NCBI GenBank assembly: GCA_020072805.1
Contig: JAIQGC010000024.1
Span: 1 to 47,568 of the forward strand
Direction of reading: 5' to 3'
Length of the DNA: 47,568 nt
DNA from: Terriglobia bacterium
GTDB lineage: Bacteria; Acidobacteriota; Terriglobia; Acidiferrales; UBA7541
In this document: positions 42,640-47,568 of the stretch, piece after piece
Layout of the letters: every line of letters starts with the position of its first letter
How positions within the stretch are numbered: position 1 is the stretch's first letter
Position numbers and translations under genes: made by a program
Notes under the pieces: generated by a model
Told to the model about the DNA's origin: nothing
What the model saw: only the letters and a program-made list of their open reading frames with translations
The model's database searches: none

Positions 42640-43248
42640 ATGAACACGGTCAAAAGCAGGCCGGAGGGGACGCGCAGATTATTTTTCAACGGTCTTTGCT
42701 GGATATCCTCTTGTTTTCTTTTGGCGGGAATTCTCGCCTCGAGTTATGCCGGTTATGTTCTCGTGGACGGGCAAGTTTTTCAGGCGATGGCGCTGCGCAA
42801 ATTCGCTCATCGCGCACCGCTCGCAGAACCGCACCTACAAACGCCAGGCGAGATTGTCGGGCAACTGGAAATACCGAGCGTGGAACTTCGGGTTGTGGTC
42901 ATTCACGGAGATTCGCCCGAGGTCTTGCGGCGAGGGGCGGGACACCTGCCTGATTCACCGCTGCCAGGGGAATGGGGCAACGTGGCAGTCGCAGGCCATC
43001 GCGACACTTTTTTTCGGCCGCTGCGCCAGATTCGAATTGGGGATGTCATCACCCTCGAGACCAACAGCGGGTTGTATCGATATCGAGTGGAATCAACCGG
43101 CGTCGTGCCACCGGGGAACGTAGAGGTCCTGCGGTCCTCGAATCGGCGCGAACTGACTCTGATCACTTGCTTCCCGTTTGATTATATCGGCCCGGCGCCA
43201 GACCGCTTCATCGTTCGGGCGGTTGAAGTTGAAGCGTCGCCGGAATGA
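42640..43248 (+). CDS. Sortase (class D-like transpeptidase)
   Basis: A 202-aa membrane-anchored Cys transpeptidase that cuts LPXTG between Thr and Gly and joins the substrate to an amine. It has one N-terminal helix (about 18-42) and an exported sortase barrel. The catalytic triad is visible: His120 in AVAGHRDTFF, Cys177 in TLITCFPF and Arg189 in APDRFIV. The N-terminal family pattern GQLEIPSVELRVVV is also present. ATG 42640 is chosen, with TGAGG six bases upstream; a TTG at 42628 overlaps the VWFA stop. Its most obvious substrate is the LPTTG protein two genes upstream. This is a rare setting, since sortases are mostly Gram-positive enzymes. Confidence 0.92.
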   Translation: MNTVKSRPEGTRRLFFNGLCWISSCFLLAGILASSYAGYVLVDGQVFQAMALRKFAHRAPLAEPHLQTPGEIVGQLEIPSVELRVVVIHGDSPEVLRRGAGHLPDSPLPGEWGNVAVAGHRDTFFRPLRQIRIGDVITLETNSGLYRYRVESTGVVPPGNVEVLRSSNRRELTLITCFPFDYIGPAPDRFIVRAVEVEASPE

Positions 43249-43283
43249 GGCACGGAGAACTTACGGGCGGGAGATTGGGACCA

Positions 43284-43418
43284 GGGGGCGAGGCGATTGT
43301 ATTTCTTGAGGACGGCGCGGAGTTTAGCGTGGAGGAGGGCAATGACTCGCTGGTTTTCAATGCCCGTAATCGTCTCCGTCACAATCATGCCACTCCCTTC
43401 TTCAATCCGGGCAAACAA
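43284..43418 (-). pseudogene. Remnant of a P1-family peptidase C-terminus
   Basis: On the minus strand these codons read TETITGIENQRVIALLHAKL and RAVLKKYNRLAP, nearly the same as the C-terminus of the intact peptidase at 44256-45467 (AETMTGIENHRVIALPHDKL). DNA identity is high over about 100 bases. The stop of the intact gene (TAG) is TGG here, so the frame runs on towards 43182. Only about 35-45 codons remain, with no start or catalytic part. Confidence 0.8.
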
Positions 43419-43442
43419 AGAATGGCAGTGCCGGTCGTGTAA
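43395..43442 (+). pseudogene. Possible remnant of a GcvT-like C-terminus
   Basis: In the plus frame ending at TAA 43440-43442 the codons read PFFNPGKQRMAVPVV. The GcvT-like protein at 39506-40705 ends PFFNPKRKTAVPIT, so the two tails share PFFNP and AVP with one codon inserted. The match is short but sits exactly at a stop codon. It abuts the peptidase remnant, as if a divergent gene pair had lost everything between its two 3' ends. Confidence 0.45.
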
Positions 43443-43454
43443 TAAGGAACCGTC

Positions 43455-44099
43455 TCAATGTGGGGAGTGCATTGCGTATTGAAGGACCAGAAAGCAAAGA
43501 TTGATCCCGGCAGAAATTAAAAAAGCCTGCAAGCGGCCGATGCCATCAACCTCCTCAAAGACAAGCATCAACACTGCAGTCCAGGCGATCGCCGCGGCCA
43601 GCATACCTACCACAGGAAGGAGAATCAACACGTTCACAAACCAGCCCAGCAGCAAAGGCCGCATAACGCCCAGGAGAGTTCCCCTGCCGTCAAAGAACCA
43701 TTTGGCGATGAGATGGCACAATCCAAGCTGAATGAAAGTAAGGATGCCCATAATCATTAATCCGACGATTATGCCCACCACCACACCAATGATCATCGCA
43801 GGCCCGGGAACATGCCTGGAGCTGAGTATTTGCAGCGTTTGCGGAACGGCTGTAACCAGCAACACACCCAAGGCAGCGACAGCCCACAGGAATATGCTGT
43901 AAAAGGTGGCATTGCGGTCGCGCGAGGCGCGCCGAATGGAAACATCATCCCAACGCGCGATGTTGAATGCCAATCGCAGATAATAGAGCGGCGCGAAATC
44001 GTCAGGGAAGGGCGCGGCTTCTTCCTGCGTCATGGAGGGAGCCACACCCGCACAGCTGTGTGCAAGACCGTATTCCTGGCCGCAGACGTTGCAGATCAT
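43455..44099 (-). CDS. Yip1-like membrane protein with an N-terminal zinc-ribbon
   Basis: A 214-aa product. The N-terminus has CNVCGQEYGLAHSC, a short zinc-ribbon-like motif facing the cytoplasm. About five membrane helices follow from residue 65 (SIFLWAVAALGVLLVTAVPQ, MIIGVVVGIIVGLMIMGIL, LGWFVNVLILLPVVGML and two more). The layout matches bacterial Yip1/DUF-type membrane proteins of unknown role. It ends 13 bases after the remnant region and is 156 bases from the peptidase gene upstream, so it is probably independent. Confidence 0.75.
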   Translation of the reverse strand: MICNVCGQEYGLAHSCAGVAPSMTQEEAAPFPDDFAPLYYLRLAFNIARWDDVSIRRASRDRNATFYSIFLWAVAALGVLLVTAVPQTLQILSSRHVPGPAMIIGVVVGIIVGLMIMGILTFIQLGLCHLIAKWFFDGRGTLLGVMRPLLLGWFVNVLILLPVVGMLAAAIAWTAVLMLVFEEVDGIGRLQAFLISAGINLCFLVLQYAMHSPH

Positions 44100-44255
44100 C
44101 GTGAGTTTCCTCTTACGTTATCTATTGGGTGGAAACATACACCTGGCCACCGCCAAAAGCAACCGCCTGGACGGAACTTACCGGCAGGGATGGCAAGCGA
44201 GCACAACGATGGAGGGCGGCTCCCGACTGCTGTACGCAGAAGCCGTGCCCTGCCC

Positions 44256-45467
44256 CTAGGGGGCGAGGCGATTGTATTTCTTGAGGACGGCGCGGAGTTT
44301 GTCGTGGGGCAAGGCAATGACGCGATGGTTCTCGATGCCTGTCATCGTCTCCGCCGCGACCATGGCGTTGACGACGGACTCCTCGACGGCCTCGACCGTG
44401 GCCTGAAATACGGGATCCATGCGGTCGTTCGGCAGCATGGTAAGAGTGGCCAGCCCCTCGGAGTTCACCGCGCCGGGATTGGCCGTCGAAAAAGCGATAA
44501 AAATGTCGCCGGAACCATTGCCGGAGATGCTTCCGTTGCGCCCCAGCCCCAGCGAAACGCGCCGCGCCAAACGCTTGAGTTGGTGCGAGAGCAGCGGCGC
44601 ATCCGTGGCGATAATCACGATGATCGAGCCACGGTCCAGTTCGTCAAAATGGCCGGAAGCGTAGGCGGGATCTTCAGGAATCTCCTTGCCGACTGGCACG
44701 CCGGCGATGCGCAGATTGGGCCGCACGCCGTAGTTGCATTGCACCAGAACGCCAACGGTGTAGCCGCCGTCCTTCGCGGAGAGTTTTCGCGATGAAGTGC
44801 CGATGCCGCCCTTGAATTCGTTGCATACCATGCCTGTGCCACCGCCGACATTGCCTTCGGCCACCGGGCCGGAGCTGGCGGAATCGATGGCGCGAAAAAC
44901 GTGCTCGGGCTTCACGTGGAAGCCGTTTATGTCGTTGAGCCAGCCGTCCCAGGTTTCAGCGACAACAGGAAGCGACCACCAATAGCCGGTGGGATCGGGC
45001 TGGCCGTGGGTGACGCGCCACTGGATGACGGCGTCGCGGACGACGCCGACGCTGTGAGTGTTGGTGATCATCACCGGGCCTTCGAGGAAGCCGGACTCCT
45101 CGACCCAGGCCGTTCCGGTCATTTCCCCGTTGCCATTCTGCGAAAACCACCCGGCAAAGACGGGGCTCATCATCGTGTCCTTGCCGCGCGGCAGTACCGC
45201 CGTGACGCCCGTGCGCACGGGCCCCTTGCCGACAACCAACTTCCCTTCCCCGGAGATGAGTGTGACGTGGCCGACGGTGACGCCGGCGACGTCGGTGATG
45301 GCGTTGAGCGGGCCTGGGGCGCCGTCAAAGGGAACGCCCAGCTCCCGCGCCCGCGGTTTATGGGGGGAGTCCTGCGCGGCGGCGGCAAGCGGCAGTGCCG
45401 CGGCGAAAATAATTGCGAGAGTGCTGCGGTTACGGTTTTTCTTTTGGCTTTTCGTTTTTGGGTGCAT
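44256..45467 (-). CDS. P1-family aminopeptidase (DmpA/BapA-like), exported
   Basis: A 403-aa N-terminal-nucleophile peptidase of the DmpA/beta-peptidyl aminopeptidase family. The precursor cleaves itself into two chains at a Gly-Ser bond. I place this at Gly280-Ser281 in DRGSIIVIIATDAPL, with support from GNGSGDIFIAFSTANPG further on. A basic N-terminus and signal peptide (cleavage near AAAQ, residue 32) indicate export. The start, ATG 45467, lies 38 bases inside the M28 peptidase gene upstream, so the two are co-translated. Family enzymes release D-Ala, beta-amino acids or N-terminal residues. A decayed copy of its C-terminus occurs at 43284-43418. Confidence 0.9.
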   Translation of the reverse strand: MHPKTKSQKKNRNRSTLAIIFAAALPLAAAAQDSPHKPRARELGVPFDGAPGPLNAITDVAGVTVGHVTLISGEGKLVVGKGPVRTGVTAVLPRGKDTMMSPVFAGWFSQNGNGEMTGTAWVEESGFLEGPVMITNTHSVGVVRDAVIQWRVTHGQPDPTGYWWSLPVVAETWDGWLNDINGFHVKPEHVFRAIDSASSGPVAEGNVGGGTGMVCNEFKGGIGTSSRKLSAKDGGYTVGVLVQCNYGVRPNLRIAGVPVGKEIPEDPAYASGHFDELDRGSIIVIIATDAPLLSHQLKRLARRVSLGLGRNGSISGNGSGDIFIAFSTANPGAVNSEGLATLTMLPNDRMDPVFQATVEAVEESVVNAMVAAETMTGIENHRVIALPHDKLRAVLKKYNRLAP

Positions 45468-47568
45468 GGGGAGTTAGCGCCTCCATGGAATCAAGTTCAC
45501 CGGAAATTGGTTTTAGCAGATCGATATTTTTTTGCACGGCTTTTTCGAGGAAGGCGGCTTGTTCCTGGGCGGTTTTCCAGTCGGATTTTTCGGCGGCTTC
45601 GGTGAGGCCGGGAAGTTCGAGGTGCGCATAGGTATAGCGTGCGCCGTAGAGGAGGTGTTTGAACCAGGGGCGGCCGGGAATGCCGGGTTCGTGGAGCCAG
45701 TTGGTTTCGAAAGCGAGGAAGCGCTGATTGATTTCAGGAACGATTTCGGAGTCGAGCGAGCCGTCGGCGAGGGATTTATTGAGAGCGGAATCGACGGAGG
45801 AGCCGACGCGGTCGAGTTCGGCAAGGCGCTCGCGGAGAGGTTTCAGTTCGATTTTTTCGCTGAGGCGGACGCGCTGATCGAGTTCATCGAGGAACTGGCG
45901 GACGGTGCGGGCATGGAATCCGAAATCGAAGGGGAGAATATCGGCATTGGCGAGGCGGAGAGAGAGCAGGCCCCAGATGCGCGTGAGGGCGATGTGATAT
46001 TGATAGCCAGGGTCGCCGATGCGCTCCATCCAGAAGTGGTCGTCGTATTGGGAATGATAGACGCCGTAATCGCCGGAAAAGGTGAGTCCGGCAACGGGAC
46101 GTCCGAGAAAATTGAGAAAGACGGTGTGATCGGAGCCGCTGCCGATGCGGGTATCCACAAGTTCGGAGTCGGCGGGAGGCGCCTCAGATTTTTTGTCGCG
46201 CATTTCCGTAGAGCGCCATGCGTCATAGAGGGAGCGGCCGGAGGGCATGCGCACGTCGCGGGTGGCCTCGACGATCATGGGAGCAAGGGAGCCGACGGCA
46301 TCGGCGTTGAAGGAGAGGCCGAGGTCGCCGGCGGTGGTGGCCGCGCCGGAAACGGATTCGTCGACATTGATGTAGGCGACGAGATTCTTGCGCAGATGCG
46401 CGGCGAACTGTTCGCCCCATTCGGTGGAGCCGGTGAGGCCGTACTCTTCGCCATCCCAACTGCAGAAGACGATGGTGCGGCGAGGACGCTGGCCGCGCTT
46501 TTTGAGTTCGCCAAGGGAGCGGGAGAGTTCCAGCATGGAGGCGGTGCCGCTGGAGGGGTCCACGCCGCCAAAGGCCCAGGCATCGCGGTGATTGCCGACG
46601 ACGACCCACTCGTCGGGAAGTTCGCTGCCGGTGATGCGGCCTTCGACGACGGTGTAGGGCTGGACGCTGGTGTCCATATCCACTTTGACATGCGCTTTGA
46701 CCGCGCCGGTGAGGCGGTACTTGATGGGGAGGGCGCCCTGCCATTCGGGGGGAGCATCGGGTCCGTCCATATTTTCAAGGAGGGGCTTGGCATCGCGCCA
46801 GGAAAGCGGAAGGGCCATGATTTTGGGAAGGGACTGCGCTTCGGCGGGCTTGATGCGCTTGGCGCCGGGGAGAGAGGGCCAGCCCGGGGTAAGCGGGTCG
46901 CCGGGAACGATGAAGTCGTAGGTGATGGCGCCGCGCTGGATATGGCTTTCCGGGCCCCAAGGGCCGTCGGGGAAAACTTTGCCTTTTGTAAAACCGTCTT
47001 CGGCGGGATCGGAATAGATGAGCAGAGCGGCGGCGCCTTCGCGTTCGGCGGTGAGAGCCTTGAAGCCGCGGTAGCTGTAGGGATTGGAATAACGCACGAT
47101 GACGATTTTGCCTTTGACGCTGATGCCGTTCTTGCGGAGGAGGTCGTAGTCTTCGGGATTGCCGCTGTGCGCGTAGACGAGTTCGGCGGTGGCTTCGCCG
47201 GAGGCGGAAAAGCCGAAGTAGGAGCTGGAGACGGCGGGGTTGCGGGTGTCGCGGTCGGCGTCGTAGGCGTCTTCGCGGAGAGTGGCTTTGTAGCGGATGG
47301 GAGCGGTCATTTCGAGCGAGACGGACCGGGGCCGGGAATGGAGCACGTCATAGCGGCGGAGGACGACGTCGTCGAGGCCCTGCTTGCGCCATTCGTCGGC
47401 GATGTAGGTGGCGAGATAGTTGTTGCGCTCGGAGGCGGCGGGGTGGGGTTCGAGGGTGAGTTCGCGGTGCCATTCGCGGGTTTTTTCTGGAGAAGGGATG
47501 GCCTGGAAATCGGTTTCGAATTTGCGTTCGGCGGCGGTGTGCTCGGCGGTGAAACCGAGGATGGGGGC
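45430..47568 (-). CDS. M28-family metallopeptidase (glutamate carboxypeptidase II-like), 5' end outside the window
   Basis: A co-catalytic di-zinc peptidase. The frame is open to the window edge, and codons upstream of the first GTG still encode family sequence (RELTLEPHPAASERNNYLAT), so the gene is partial. It has a protease-associated insert (KGKIVIVRYSNPYSYRGFKA), then zinc ligands in GNHRDAWAFGGVDPSSGTA, CSWDGEEYGLTGS, INVDESVS and YHSQYDDHFW. A helical dimerisation domain follows at the C-terminus, as in PSMA and transferrin-receptor-like proteins. It overlaps the P1 peptidase start by 38 bases. Together they may degrade peptides stepwise in the periplasm. Confidence 0.92.
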   Translation of the reverse strand, partial: APILGFTAEHTAAERKFETDFQAIPSPEKTREWHRELTLEPHPAASERNNYLATYIADEWRKQGLDDVVLRRYDVLHSRPRSVSLEMTAPIRYKATLREDAYDADRDTRNPAVSSSYFGFSASGEATAELVYAHSGNPEDYDLLRKNGISVKGKIVIVRYSNPYSYRGFKALTAEREGAAALLIYSDPAEDGFTKGKVFPDGPWGPESHIQRGAITYDFIVPGDPLTPGWPSLPGAKRIKPAEAQSLPKIMALPLSWRDAKPLLENMDGPDAPPEWQGALPIKYRLTGAVKAHVKVDMDTSVQPYTVVEGRITGSELPDEWVVVGNHRDAWAFGGVDPSSGTASMLELSRSLGELKKRGQRPRRTIVFCSWDGEEYGLTGSTEWGEQFAAHLRKNLVAYINVDESVSGAATTAGDLGLSFNADAVGSLAPMIVEATRDVRMPSGRSLYDAWRSTEMRDKKSEAPPADSELVDTRIGSGSDHTVFLNFLGRPVAGLTFSGDYGVYHSQYDDHFWMERIGDPGYQYHIALTRIWGLLSLRLANADILPFDFGFHARTVRQFLDELDQRVRLSEKIELKPLRERLAELDRVGSSVDSALNKSLADGSLDSEIVPEINQRFLAFETNWLHEPGIPGRPWFKHLLYGARYTYAHLELPGLTEAAEKSDWKTAQEQAAFLEKAVQKNIDLLKPISGELDSMEALTPHAPKNEKPKEKP

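Overview
The window reads as one stretch of a high-GC (about 60%), diderm bacterial chromosome. It most likely comes from an uncultured member of the Acidobacteriota. Pointers are a VWFA protein of the type common in that phylum, a Tat-exported Gfo/Idh/MocA oxidoreductase beside a DUF1080 hydrolase, NHL-propeller/multihaem-cytochrome clusters, outer-membrane barrels, and intergenic DNA full of short G+C palindromes. No rRNA, tRNA, CRISPR array, transposase or prophage gene was seen.

Layout. (1) 1-4.7 kb: a truncated sensor-type OB-fold protein and, divergently, a Tat leader plus GH30 glycosidase. Both genes are interrupted by an in-frame TGA where Trp is expected. A sodium/sugar symporter and an unknown protein follow. 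(2) 4.7-14 kb, minus strand: three multihaem c-type cytochromes (7, 4 and 12 haem motifs), two NHL beta-propellers, a 626-aa outer-membrane barrel and a TPR protein. This looks like an outer-membrane electron conduit. (3) 14.3-18.1 kb: an RRM protein with two small partners, then a divergent HTH gene followed by the primary sigma factor. (4) 18.1-23 kb: a GMC oxidoreductase with its Tat-linked small subunit, divergent from Gfo/Idh/MocA plus DUF1080. Together these could form a periplasmic 3-keto-glycoside pathway. (5) 23.1-29.5 kb: an oxidase subunit III, a Cys-rich membrane protein, a class III aminotransferase and two tandem FAD oxidoreductases, all on the minus strand. (6) 29.9-33.7 kb: a BNR-propeller/MoaD-like pair and a CocE-type hydrolase. 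(7) 33.7-39.5 kb: an accessory, repeat-rich zone with a few small or unrecognised genes. (8) 39.5-47.6 kb: a GcvT-like protein, a sortase operon, a scar of deleted genes, a Yip1-like protein and two peptidases.

The most striking system is at 40.7-43.2 kb. There a secreted protein with a C-terminal LPTTG sorting signal, a VWFA protein and a class D-like sortase form one operon in an apparently Gram-negative organism. It is preceded by a perfect CRP/FNR-type palindrome placed where a class II activator would sit, a possible structured leader RNA, and a strong hairpin between substrate and enzymes that could set their ratio. The second system of interest is the 23-haem cytochrome/propeller/barrel cluster. 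Strand composition also switches from C-rich to G-rich at about 40.7 kb, at the edge of the sortase operon.
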